A stretch of DNA of 64,000 nt from NCBI RefSeq assembly GCF_000385565.1, contig NC_021169.1, forward strand, positions 744,001 to 808,000, in the 5' to 3' direction. The position numbers were made by a program, and so were the translations under genes. Shown here piece by piece: positions 25,453-33,323 of the stretch (position 1 is the stretch's first letter; each line of letters starts with the position of its first letter). This DNA comes from Archaeoglobus sulfaticallidus PM70-1. Its GTDB lineage: Archaea > Halobacteriota > Archaeoglobi > Archaeoglobales > Archaeoglobaceae. The notes beneath the pieces were generated by a model. The model was not told the origin of the DNA, ran no database searches, and saw nothing but the letters and a program-made list of their open reading frames with translations.

Positions 25453-25685
25453 CTGGATTCAACATTGAAGACGTGCTGAGGAGGGTATTCATAGCATTCG
25501 TGGTATTAATGCTGATGATTGCGGTATGGGGGTTATACAGCTCCATTAACGATCTAATACAAATCTGGGTCGATTACAAGTATGCCCCACTTTATAGAAC
25601 GCTACTGAATCTGGGAGTACTGGTGATAACTATATATGTTTTGAATTTGCTTGTAAGAAGAGAAAGACTGTGGAAGAAAGCATGA
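25431..25685 (+). CDS. Small two-helix membrane protein
   Basis: An 84-residue protein with hydrophobic helices at about residues 18-40 (VFIAFVVLMLMIAVWGLY) and 58-74 (LLNLGVLVITIYVLNLL) and a basic C-terminus. It overlaps the PGF-CTERM gene by 22 bases, so the two are probably co-translated and functionally linked. I do not recognise a named family. The following 25686-26094 stretch contains no supported gene. Confidence 0.72.
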   Translation: MDGEKKITGFNIEDVLRRVFIAFVVLMLMIAVWGLYSSINDLIQIWVDYKYAPLYRTLLNLGVLVITIYVLNLLVRRERLWKKA

Positions 25686-26094
25686 TTTGATTTTTATTTT
25701 TCTTCCTATGAGTGCTTAAATGAGGAGTCCTGGGGGTTTCGGTTTCATTCTTGCCATTCTCGGTGCTTTTTTATATATGATTTTTACACTTCTATGCATC
25801 CCGTCTCGCTATCTCTAAGAACATGGTGGCAGAATGGTTGTTAAAAGACATGCTTGAGATTATGCACGAAGAACACCTTGCAAGCAGAGTTATGTAAGGC
25901 TGAAGCATGCTTGAAGCACCACCTGAAAGATGACAGAAAAAGCGGGGATTGTTAAATAATAGATGTTCTGCGCGTTTCACTGAGCCATTTTTTCCCACTA
26001 TCCAGAAAAAGGTTTTCTCTAAAACTCTTGGAATTGGTGAAAAAATTATTCTTGCAGATAAATCAATAACTACTCCAAAAAGAAAAGTTATATT

Positions 26095-26397
26095 TCATCC
26101 CAGAGCGTGTCGTTTTATAAGAACCTCAATTTTATCCAGTACAGCCTTCTCCAGATCAACATCAAACAGATCGGCCAGTTTTACTAACTGCAGAAATACA
26201 TCGGCAAATTCGTCTTCCAGCTCTTTTTTCTCAGCTCGTTTATTCCTAAGTTTTTCTGAATTGATCGCTCTTGCTAATTCTCCAAGCTCCTCAATCAGTT
26301 GAGAAAGCGTAAGCTGGGCATCTCGGTTTAAATTCAGTTTTTTATCGATTTTATTGACCGTCTCTATGGCAAGTTTCTGGAATTCTTCCATCTCCAT
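26095..26397 (-). CDS. MazG-like nucleotide pyrophosphohydrolase
   Basis: A 100-residue all-alpha protein with the MazG metal-site pattern: LIEELGELARAIN (ExxE, residues ~33-45) and ELEDEFADVFLQLVKLAD (ExxD, residues ~60-77). Such enzymes hydrolyse non-canonical NTPs to NMP and pyrophosphate in the cytosol. TATA-like AATTATAAA lies about 25 bases upstream, so the message is probably leaderless. Confidence 0.87.
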   Translation of the reverse strand: MEMEEFQKLAIETVNKIDKKLNLNRDAQLTLSQLIEELGELARAINSEKLRNKRAEKKELEDEFADVFLQLVKLADLFDVDLEKAVLDKIEVLIKRHALG

Positions 26398-26775
26398 AAA
26401 TTAGGTTACGCTGGCACCTTTATAATTTTGATGATGGGACTAACACATCCCCTCACCAATTCAACAGACTTTAAAAATCCTCAAGGTAGATACTTTCCAG
26501 ATCTGCAACCAGTATATGAAGCTTATCAAAGATCAAAAGAAAAGGCATTTTGCTTGGAGGCGGAACAATATGGAACATATTCTGAATCAACAAGGAAAAA
26601 GCGGAGATCATCAAAAGAAGCCAGCAAAATAGTTGATTTGCACATCAGAATTTCAAGAGAGAACCATTTATTTCTAAAAGAGCATTTCAGAAATCGCTTC
26701 GAGACTATCGATAAACTTCCGGACTATTTGGAGACTGACATAGAAATCCAGATTTTTAAAATTGGAAATGTCCAG

Positions 26776-26848
26776 TGGGCTCGCCCGGATTCGAACCGGG
26801 GACCTTCGCCTCGTCAAGGCGACGTCATAACCGCTAGACTACGAGCCC
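26776..26848 (-). tRNA. tRNA-Val (anticodon GAC)
   Basis: The minus strand folds as a full cloverleaf: acceptor GGGCTCG/CGAGCCC, D arm GTC...GAC, anticodon stem TCGCC/GGCGA around loop TTGACGA (anticodon GAC), and T arm CCCGG TTCGAAT CCGGG. The discriminator base is A and CCA is not encoded. No intron is seen. Anticodon GAC reads valine codons GUC and GUU. Confidence 0.95.
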
Positions 26849-27222
26849 TTGGGACAAACTTAACACAATCAGTTTATGAAATTTTTGGTTATTACTTCTT
26901 AAAACCTCTATTATCTCTGTTAGGGTCTCCTTTTAATCAACCTTTTTTAAACAAATCCAACACCTAACAACCCCGGTTCATAATCCAGGAACTCCCAGAA
27001 AAGCGCCTGAAAAACCACAATCTTTCGGTTTTAAGCCAAGTCTATATACAGAACTACAGGAGAGATCAAATATACAAGAACATCATAACCATTGGAATCC
27101 CATCCCTGTAGTAAATACATATCCTTGAATCCGTATGCTTTGCAGCAGCGGAAATGCCATCTGAGATAGCAGATTTAATCTTGATATTACAGACAAAGCT
27201 TTTTATTTTACAAACAACAAAA

Positions 27223-27381
27223 CTACCTCCTCAAAATCAATGCGACAATGGAAAAGGATAACAATCCTGCAAAAAATATTACACCCATATCCACCATATC
27301 ATATAAGGAAAGCCACTTATATGCAAGCATTACTGCAGAAAATACCGCTAATACTGCAAGCCCCAAATCCTTTGCTGCCAT
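27223..27381 (-). CDS. Small membrane protein of 52 residues
   Basis: The minus-strand ATG at 27381 opens a 52-codon frame: MAAKDLGLAVLAVFSAVMLA, then YKWLSLYDMVDMGVIFFAGLL and a tail SFSIVALILRR. It has two hydrophobic helices and a positive C-terminus. Similar tiny two-helix proteins are common in Archaeoglobales, but I cannot name this one. TTATATTATT lies about 25 bases upstream as a TATA box. The gap 26968-27222 before it holds no supported gene. Confidence 0.55.
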   Translation of the reverse strand: MAAKDLGLAVLAVFSAVMLAYKWLSLYDMVDMGVIFFAGLLSFSIVALILRR

Positions 27382-27419
27382 ATATTACTATAAACAACTG
27401 AATAATATAATCTTTCTGT

Positions 27420-27890
27420 TCAGTTTGTATCGATAACCGGAGTTGACAGCTCCCTGAACAGTCCTTCGATGAACTTGAAGAGCTTTTGAACTTCTTTCTC
27501 TTTTACTCGTGTTACATCCTCAAAAAAGTCTAAAGCACATAGAATCTTTCCGTCCATATAAACCAGGATGGGGGTGCTGACACTACGAGTCCATTTCAAA
27601 AACCTCTCCGCAGAAGCAGAACTGCTTGAGAAGGCCAGAGTAATAAAAATTGGATCCAAGGATAGAATTTCATTTGGTGAGCTTTTACAAGTTCATAGAC
27701 CTCGATGTAATGTTCACAGGAAGTTTGTTGAAGTTGTAAAATGGGATGACTATGAAGGTTGAGAGACGTGAAGAGGAAATTACACGACTGGCGTTGACCA
27801 GAGCATAGTTATGGATGTCTGATTGGGATTTGCAAGGTTTAGGGTTGGAGAAGATGGTTTGAGTTTTAAATAGATCCAGCTAAAAATTAG
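27420..27890. other. Stretch with only doubtful short frames
   Basis: Two overlapping short frames run in opposite directions. A plus frame (27568-27762) has protein-like text (EAELLEKARVIKIGSKDRIS), and a minus frame from a TTG at 27659 reads VYMDGKILCALDFFEDV. Neither has a convincing promoter or Shine-Dalgarno motif. One may be a remnant of a larger gene; I cannot decide which. Confidence 0.3.
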
Positions 27891-27970
27891 GATTATATCA
27901 AGGTTTTCATGCACCAAACAATGTCAAAATGTCAATGTCCAGCAAAAAACAAAGGCAACATAAAAAATTC

Positions 27971-28306
27971 TCAAGGTTTTTTCTGTTTTTGAGGTTCAAC
28001 TTCTTGCAGTCCGAATATCTGGTTTATTATGTTTAGTATCTTTTCACCCTTTGGTGTTAGAGTATAGAGTTCATCGCCCTTCTCGACCAACTCAAATTGC
28101 ATTAAGGATTTTAAATGCCTGTCTAAAATTCCCGGATTCAGTCTAGTTTCAAACATGAGCTGAGAAAACCTCATTGGATATCTATCAAGAGCAAACAAAA
28201 TTGTACTGACGCCGCTCCTTGAAACGACTTTCAATATTTTTTCCACATCCTTCGTTCCACCTTCGTTCGATGCGATGAGTGTTTTTTGAGATGGTAGCTT
28301 CATCAT
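27971..28306 (-). CDS. Winged-helix regulator, likely EarA-type archaellum activator
   Basis: A 111-residue wHTH protein: STILFALDRYPMRFSQLMFE, LNPGILDRHLKSLMQFELV (recognition helix) and DELYTLTPKGEKILNII (wing), with a charged tail. It is transcribed away from the archaellum operon, sharing the ~350-base gap. In Methanococcus the single-wHTH protein EarA, encoded apart from or near the fla genes, activates the operon. Homologues occur widely in motile euryarchaea. Position, size and TACATA repeats in the shared gap support the same role; the assignment is inference. The start follows GGGGTGAT; 28303 is an alternative. Confidence 0.7.
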   Translation of the reverse strand: MMKLPSQKTLIASNEGGTKDVEKILKVVSRSGVSTILFALDRYPMRFSQLMFETRLNPGILDRHLKSLMQFELVEKGDELYTLTPKGEKILNIINQIFGLQEVEPQKQKKP

Positions 28307-28538
28307 GCACATCACCCCATGCTAATTATAATAACCACAATTATGCAATCGATTATTGTGCCGTAGCTCTATTTATGCCTTTTCATAGGATTTGATAATT
28401 AGATAAGTGAATTTTCAATATTGAAATAGTTATTTCTAAATTTTAAAATATAAAAATATTTGATGCTTAAGTTATAACTTCAATCCTTATTGTCTATTGC
28501 TGTGCCCGATTGCACTTTCAGTATCAAATTACATTTTT

Positions 28539-28587
28539 GAAATTACATACTAATAATTTTAATTTGAAATTACATAGTAATAATTCT
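28539..28587 (+). promoter_or_regulatory. Tandem 22-base direct repeats with TACATA, probable activator sites of the archaellum promoter
   Basis: GAAATTACATACTAATAATT (from 28539) and GAAATTACATAGTAATAATT (from 28566) repeat with a 27-base period; a third partial copy, AAATTACATTTTT, starts near 28526. TACATA is the core reported, as I recall, for EarA binding in Methanococcus maripaludis. The repeats lie about 40 bases above the TATA box of the operon. Confidence 0.6.
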
Positions 28588-28624
28588 AACTTAGAAAAAA
28601 ACTATCATAAATATAGAGAAAAAA

Positions 28625-28636
28625 ACTTATATATTT
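28625..28636 (+). promoter_or_regulatory. TATA box of the archaellum operon
   Basis: ACTTATATATTTT lies about 45-55 bases before the arlB1 start, giving a leader of about 25 bases that includes the Shine-Dalgarno motif GGTGGGAG. The remaining gap (28316-28538) is AT-rich with a 12-base palindrome AAGTTATAACTT near 28466. Confidence 0.6.
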
Positions 28637-28678
28637 TGTCATCCATTGTTTTAGTGCATAATGGTGGGAGTGGAGAAT

Positions 28679-29521
28679 ATGTGGGAAAAAATAAGAATGG
28701 ATGAGAAAGGATTTACAGGACTTGAAGCAGCCATCGTCCTGATAGCTTTCGTAGTGGTTGCAGCAGTCTTCAGCTATGTAATGCTTGGAGCAGGATTCTT
28801 CACGACTCAGAAGAGTCAGGAAGTTGTGCATACTGGTGTGCAGCAGGCAAGTAGCTCGATAGAGCTTGCTGGAGATGTTGTCGTGAAAGGAGATGACACT
28901 ATTGCAAACGCAGTAGATACGATAACTTTCTACGTAACTGTCACTGCAGGAAGTACACCGGTTGACCTGGACAAAACAATAATATCGTACAAGGATGACG
29001 ATGAGTTTTTCTCCAAAATACCCTGGGCATATGCGAGTATAGTGAGAGAGCCAAATGAGTTTCCTGCAGATAACTTAGTCGAGAAGAACGAGTTGTATAA
29101 GATAACAGTGTATTTAGATAAAAAAGTTACAGCCGTAACTGGAGAGTCGGTGACTATCACGACGGGCTCAGGATCATTAACGAACTTTCCTGTAATCCCG
29201 GGTACATTGAGTCTTAAGGATGCCAGTAACAACTATTACATGGATGATGGAAATGGGAACATAGTACAGAGTGATGGCACGGATGTGGGTGACATCGACT
29301 ACAGTACTGGTGCAATTACCACCACTCTTGCAGACGGAACTTACACTGCAAATTACAGGTATACTGAACCAGGTACTGCAGGTACAGATTATCCAAGTAG
29401 CCTCCCACAAACAAACGAAAAGATTCAGCTGGAGCTGAAGCCACCCACTGGTGCTACATTGGTAATCGTTAGAACATTACCCGCAGAACTCTCGACAAAT
29501 GACTACTATGTAGTGTACTGA
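28679..29521 (+). CDS. arlB1: Archaellin ArlB1 (FlaB) with an internal inserted domain
   Basis: A 280-residue archaellin. Class III signal peptide MWEKIRMDEKG is cut before FTGLEAAIVLIAFVVVAAVF, the helix that packs in the filament core. The C-terminal beta domain ends KPPTGATLVIVRTLP. Compared with ArlB2, about 78 extra residues (~155-232) are inserted, containing TLSLKDASNNYYMDDGNGN and DIDYSTGAITTTLADGTY. That pattern resembles beta modules of phage and bacterial surface proteins. The ATG at 28679 is preferred over an ATG at 28661 because GGTGGGAG precedes it. It is the first gene of the operon and probably a filament subunit. Confidence 0.93.
   Translation: MWEKIRMDEKGFTGLEAAIVLIAFVVVAAVFSYVMLGAGFFTTQKSQEVVHTGVQQASSSIELAGDVVVKGDDTIANAVDTITFYVTVTAGSTPVDLDKTIISYKDDDEFFSKIPWAYASIVREPNEFPADNLVEKNELYKITVYLDKKVTAVTGESVTITTGSGSLTNFPVIPGTLSLKDASNNYYMDDGNGNIVQSDGTDVGDIDYSTGAITTTLADGTYTANYRYTEPGTAGTDYPSSLPQTNEKIQLELKPPTGATLVIVRTLPAELSTNDYYVVY
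28706..28867 (+). repeat. 162-base segment identical to the start of arlB2 (29576-29737)
   Basis: The two archaellin genes are base-for-base identical over the signal-peptide junction and N-terminal helix, including third codon positions, then diverge abruptly. This indicates recent gene conversion or duplication. Confidence 0.9.
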
Positions 29522-29536
29522 GGGGGGTGAAACTCG

Positions 29537-30151
29537 ATGAGGAGACATTTTAATAAAAAATTCTTTAAGGACAAAAAAGGATTTACAGGACTTGAAGCAG
29601 CCATCGTCCTGATAGCTTTCGTAGTGGTTGCAGCAGTCTTCAGCTATGTAATGCTTGGAGCAGGATTCTTCACGACTCAGAAGAGTCAGGAAGTTGTGCA
29701 TACTGGTGTGCAGCAGGCAAGTAGCTCGATAGAGCTTACTGGGGATGTAATAGCTACAAAAGATTCTTCTGATGCCGACACTGATGGTACTAGTGATGAG
29801 ATAAATGAAGTGAAATTATTCATACAGCTCGCTTCGGGAGGAACACCAGTCGATGTGGATAAAATGGTTATAGCCCTAACAACAGCAGATGCTCACAAGG
29901 TTCTTACAAAAGGAAGTTCGGCAACTGCAACAACATTTGCTTATACTGACCTTAACGGAGACGGTGACAATTTACTGGAGAAGTACGAAAAGTTTGAGAT
30001 AGTGATAGACGTTAATTCTGCACTCGGAACTGATGATGACTTAACGGTTAACGAAAAGTTCCAAATAGAGATCAAGCCACCCCAAGGTGCCTCATTAACA
30101 GTGGTTAGAACAGTTCCACCATACATAGATCAGGTAATGGTGCTGCACTAA
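29537..30151 (+). CDS. arlB2: Archaellin ArlB2 (FlaB)
   Basis: A 204-residue archaellin of normal size. Signal peptide MRRHFNKKFFKDKKG, cleavage before FTGLEAAIVLIAFVV, and a beta domain ending KPPQGASLTVVRTVPPY. It starts 15 bases after arlB1 behind GGGGGGTGA. It lacks the insertion found in ArlB1 and is rich in Asp/Thr (DSSDADTDGTSDE), which could bind calcium. Probably the main or a second filament subunit. Confidence 0.94.
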   Translation: MRRHFNKKFFKDKKGFTGLEAAIVLIAFVVVAAVFSYVMLGAGFFTTQKSQEVVHTGVQQASSSIELTGDVIATKDSSDADTDGTSDEINEVKLFIQLASGGTPVDVDKMVIALTTADAHKVLTKGSSATATTFAYTDLNGDGDNLLEKYEKFEIVIDVNSALGTDDDLTVNEKFQIEIKPPQGASLTVVRTVPPYIDQVMVLH

Positions 30152-30208
30152 TACTGTACTAACTTTGAGAATTTTAATTTTCATTTTTTATCCAAGGAGG
30201 TTAAACCA

Positions 30209-30886
30209 ATGGTAGAAGGTAAAATAGACCAAATAATTGCAGATACCGGAACAGACACTCCAGAAAGCAGAATAGCTAAGCTTGAAGAAGAAGTTAACAT
30301 GCTCAAGGGATCGATCAAAAAGCTGCTCATAGATCTAAGAGAGATTATGAACAACCTCGAAAATCCATTCCAGATTTTGCAAAAACTTACAGACCCCCTT
30401 AGCAGCGTTCAAACTGTTCAGGGTGTTCCTACGCCAATAATCGAAGAAGACGGAGAAAAAAAGAGAGGAAAAGAGGAGAAAAAGGGAGAAGAGGATGTTT
30501 CAGGAGAAATGTCGAAGCTACTAAATGTAGAAGAAAGGATTCCAAAAGTTGATGAAGAAAAAGTTGATGAAGATATGCCAAAAGACTTCAGAATTAAAGC
30601 TAAACAAATCGATCCGATCTCACTCCACAGGTTGGTAGAATGGACGAATGAAATGGTCATGAGGTATGGCGAAGAAACACTAATAAAGCTTGTTGAGGTA
30701 TTTCAAATGGTTGGGTACATCTCTCCTGAGGTTAAAGAAGTTGTGGTGATGCTGTCAAGTTTGGTCAGGGATGGAGATATAAGTGATGCCGTTATAGATC
30801 TGTACAAATTATATATTATACTAAATCCTGAAGATACTTCTCTCGATTCTAAGGTTTTGAAGCTGATGCTGGATAAGAGAGTCTGA
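30209..30886 (+). CDS. arlD: Archaellum accessory protein, FlaC/D/E fusion type
   Basis: A 225-residue soluble protein. The N-terminus has a coiled coil (SRIAKLEEEVNMLKGSIKKLL) like FlaC. A charged linker of Glu/Lys repeats (residues ~80-130) leads to the FlaD/E domain DPISLHRLVEWTNEMVMRYG and VVVMLSSLVRDGDISDAV. In euryarchaea ArlC/D/E form the cytosolic ring linking the motor to the chemotaxis system (CheF). One gene here seems to do the work of all three. An AAGGAGG motif precedes the ATG. Confidence 0.87.
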   Translation: MVEGKIDQIIADTGTDTPESRIAKLEEEVNMLKGSIKKLLIDLREIMNNLENPFQILQKLTDPLSSVQTVQGVPTPIIEEDGEKKRGKEEKKGEEDVSGEMSKLLNVEERIPKVDEEKVDEDMPKDFRIKAKQIDPISLHRLVEWTNEMVMRYGEETLIKLVEVFQMVGYISPEVKEVVVMLSSLVRDGDISDAVIDLYKLYIILNPEDTSLDSKVLKLMLDKRV

Positions 30887-30904
30887 CTGAAGGAGTTATG
30901 CCAT

Positions 30905-31387
30905 ATGGCGAGGGAGGTAATAACTACATCACTGCTGGTAATTGCAAGCATAATAGCTACTATCGCTTTGATTAATGCTGTATTTCCCTCTCTGGCTCAA
31001 ATGGCCAGCTCCTTCACCTCCCTCGCAAACAATCTCAACGAAAGGGTTGAGACGAACGTGGATATTATATTCGTAATTGCTAGCAGCTCCACAGACACGG
31101 TGAACATCTGGATCAAAAACATAGGCAGCAATAAAATTCCTAATACTCTCATCGAAAAAAGTGATCTATTTATATATTCCTCATCTATGTATCTACACGT
31201 TCCATATAATGATTCCTCACCTCCAACATGGACATACTCCTTTGAAAATGGAGATGGTGATGATTACTGGGAGAATGGAGAAACGATTAACATCACTGTT
31301 CAGCTCAGCTCTCTGCCAGCTGGGGAGTACACTGCTAATTTCATTCTTTACAACGGTGTTTCAACCAAAGATACTTTCTCCGTTTAG
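30905..31387 (+). CDS. arlG: Archaellum stator protein ArlG (FlaG)
   Basis: A 160-residue protein with one N-terminal TM helix (TTSLLVIASIIATIALINAV) and an outer beta-sandwich (IFVIASSSTDTVNIWIKNIG onwards). ArlG caps a filament reaching the S-layer and works with ArlF. Of the two single-TM stator genes here this one best fits G because of its MA start and VNIWIKNIGSNKI segment, but the F/G assignment could be reversed. It follows arlD by 18 bases. Confidence 0.75.
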   Translation: MAREVITTSLLVIASIIATIALINAVFPSLAQMASSFTSLANNLNERVETNVDIIFVIASSSTDTVNIWIKNIGSNKIPNTLIEKSDLFIYSSSMYLHVPYNDSSPPTWTYSFENGDGDDYWENGETINITVQLSSLPAGEYTANFILYNGVSTKDTFSV

Positions 31388-31396
31388 GTGATGGAC

Positions 31397-31870
31397 ATGG
31401 GATTTGAAGTCCTCATTGCAACGGCAATATCACTCGCTTTACTCATGTTAATCGTATATTCCTTTGCAATCGGAGCGAGTATGTTTATAGAAGTTGCCCA
31501 TTCGAGCCGTGAAGACTTGCACAAAAGAGCAGTTGATCGAATACAAACAAGGATTGAAATAAAAAGTGTAGAATGGAACAGTTTGACCAGAGATATCAAT
31601 GTGAGTGTCTTTAACTCCGGAAGCACAAAAATAGACAATTTCGGCTTGATGGATGTTATAGTTGTTTACAACGAAGCAAAATACCTCAGATATGAAACAG
31701 ATTGGAAAGCAACCATTGAAAACGAAACAATTAATCCGGGTATTCTTGACCCCGGAGAGACCTTGGCCATGCTTATCTATGGACCTTTTGAACAGGGTAC
31801 AGTAGTTTGGATGAAAATTTGCACACCTAATGGCGTTTGTGCAGCTTCAAGGTATGTGATAGGTGGTTGA
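31397..31870 (+). CDS. arlF: Archaellum stator protein ArlF (FlaF)
   Basis: A 157-residue protein beginning MGFEVLIATAISLALLMLIV, one TM helix, then a beta-sandwich (RDINVSVFNSGSTKIDNFGL and PGILDPGETLAMLIYG). ArlF binds the S-layer and anchors the motor. The MGF start is family-like. AGGTGATG sits five bases before the ATG at 31397; 31391 is an alternative. It ends just before arlH. Confidence 0.75.
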   Translation: MGFEVLIATAISLALLMLIVYSFAIGASMFIEVAHSSREDLHKRAVDRIQTRIEIKSVEWNSLTRDINVSVFNSGSTKIDNFGLMDVIVVYNEAKYLRYETDWKATIENETINPGILDPGETLAMLIYGPFEQGTVVWMKICTPNGVCAASRYVIGG

Positions 31871-31871
31871 G

Positions 31872-32594
31872 ATGATCGCTGAAATTGAAAAAGAAAGAAA
31901 AAGCATACTTTCAAGCGGGAATTCGGAGATAGATAAAAAGCTTGGAGGTGGGATTCCCATAGGTTCTTTAACTTTAATAGAGGGTGAAAATGACACAGGA
32001 AAGAGTGTTTTAAGCCAGCAGTTTACGTATGGTGGCCTGCATCAGGGACACAGTGTTGCCTATTATACAACTGAGAACACGATAAAGAGCCTTTTAAAGC
32101 AGATGGAATCATTAAGCTTAGATGTTTCAGAGTTCTATGCATGGGGATATCTAAGAGTTTTTCCAATACACTTCGAGGGCGTTGAGTGGACGCATGATCA
32201 GATGAAAAGAATACTAAGCCTGGTTGCCAATCACATTAAAACTGCACGGGAGAATGTGGTAATAATTGATTCTTTGACGATGTTTACCACATACTCTACT
32301 GAAGACGATATTCTTGAGTTTTTAACGAGGTTGAAGAATTTTTGCGATAAAGGAAAGACAATTCTGATTACTCTGCACCAGCATGCATTCAAGGAAGACA
32401 CACTTGTCAGAATAAGGTCTGCATGCGATTGTCACCTCTTCCTCAGAAAAGAACAGGTTGGAGATCGATACGTTAACGTTATTGAAGTTGCTAAGGTTAG
32501 AGGAGCAAGAAAAACGACAGGAAATATAGTAAGCTTTCAAGTACGCCCAGGATTTGGCTTGAAAATAATGCCTCTCTCAGAAGCTCGGGCATAG
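31872..32594 (+). CDS. arlH: Archaellum RecA/KaiC-fold ATPase ArlH (FlaH)
   Basis: A 240-residue single KaiC-type domain: GGGIPIGSLTLIEGENDTGKS (Walker A near residue 36), ENVVIIDSLTMFTTYS (Walker B near residue 130) and KTILITLHQHAFKED. ArlH binds ATP and forms a ring docking on ArlI inside the motor. It starts one base after the arlF stop, with GGTGGTTGAG as Shine-Dalgarno. Confidence 0.94.
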   Translation: MIAEIEKERKSILSSGNSEIDKKLGGGIPIGSLTLIEGENDTGKSVLSQQFTYGGLHQGHSVAYYTTENTIKSLLKQMESLSLDVSEFYAWGYLRVFPIHFEGVEWTHDQMKRILSLVANHIKTARENVVIIDSLTMFTTYSTEDDILEFLTRLKNFCDKGKTILITLHQHAFKEDTLVRIRSACDCHLFLRKEQVGDRYVNVIEVAKVRGARKTTGNIVSFQVRPGFGLKIMPLSEARA

Positions 32595-32602
32595 GTGGTG
32601 CT

Positions 32603-33259
32603 ATGTTACAGATGCTTAGTGCACTGACTGTGGATTATAGCATCATCATCGGATCGGTTGTGGCAGTTTTGGTTATCAGCATCACAGCACTCTATGATGT
32701 AAAGAGGGAGAAAGCAAAATCAGAGGGCAATGAGCCGAAAAAAGGAATTCTACAATTTATAGTTGATTTTAAAGGAAGAAAAAAGAGGAAAGAAGAAAAA
32801 CTAAAAGAGATCGATGAGAAACTGAGAGAGGTTACGGGTGTTGAGAAAGAGTTGGAGAGGAGTGAAGAGGTATCGGCTGAAAAGAATCTGATTGATAAGA
32901 TGCACAGTGGAGCGTTAGTGGGGAAGAACATCGAGGAGAATATCACTTTTGGGATACAAAACTCTGGGATACAAAACATAGACTTTGATGATCTGACCGA
33001 GCTCGAACCAACTAGTGAGGTCAATGAGGCGTTGCCTGAAGAATTCAACACGGGGATGGAAGAGGACATAGGAGAAAATGATGTAAAAGGGAAAGATAGT
33101 CTGATTGAGTCCTTGCAAAAAGAGCTTTCAATAAAAAGGGAGGAAAAGCTTAATTTGATGCGAGATTTGGAAGGGCAAAAGCTTGATACAGCCGAACTTG
33201 AGTCCGAGTTAAAAGAGATTTTGAGTAGAATAAAACATTATGAAAAATATCTAGGCTAA
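32603..33259 (+). CDS. Membrane-anchored coiled-coil protein inserted between arlH and arlI (ArlX-like topology)
   Basis: A 218-residue protein not matching any standard euryarchaeal archaellum subunit. It has one N-terminal TM helix (residues ~13-32, IIIGSVVAVLVISITALYDV), a highly charged stretch (GRKKRKEEKLKEIDEKL), an acidic low-complexity middle and a C-terminal coiled coil (SLIESLQKELSIKREEKLNL onward). This is the topology of crenarchaeal ArlX, which forms the ring around the motor in place of ArlC/D/E. It follows arlH by eight bases behind GGTGGTG. The gap to arlI contains only a T-run and GGAGGG. A role in the motor scaffold is inference. Confidence 0.7.
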   Translation: MLQMLSALTVDYSIIIGSVVAVLVISITALYDVKREKAKSEGNEPKKGILQFIVDFKGRKKRKEEKLKEIDEKLREVTGVEKELERSEEVSAEKNLIDKMHSGALVGKNIEENITFGIQNSGIQNIDFDDLTELEPTSEVNEALPEEFNTGMEEDIGENDVKGKDSLIESLQKELSIKREEKLNLMRDLEGQKLDTAELESELKEILSRIKHYEKYLG

Positions 33260-33323
33260 ACCATAAACACCATCAACAAGTTTTTTTTAGTAATCATTAT
33301 TATTGTAATATGGAGGGATAGAG

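Noticed and set aside
26776-26848. tRNA-Val as an attachment site of an integrated element
   Set aside because: No second copy of the tRNA 3' end and no integrase gene were found in the window.
26428-26967. A 179-codon plus-strand frame across the tRNA-Val gene
   Set aside because: Its C-terminal half is the antisense translation of the tRNA (ARPDSNRGPSP), a known artefact, and its start overlaps the TATA box of the mazG-like gene. The first half is not recognisable.
27420-27659. Minus-strand 79-codon frame
   Set aside because: It needs a TTG start without Shine-Dalgarno or TATA support and conflicts with an equally plausible plus frame; kept only as an undecided stretch.
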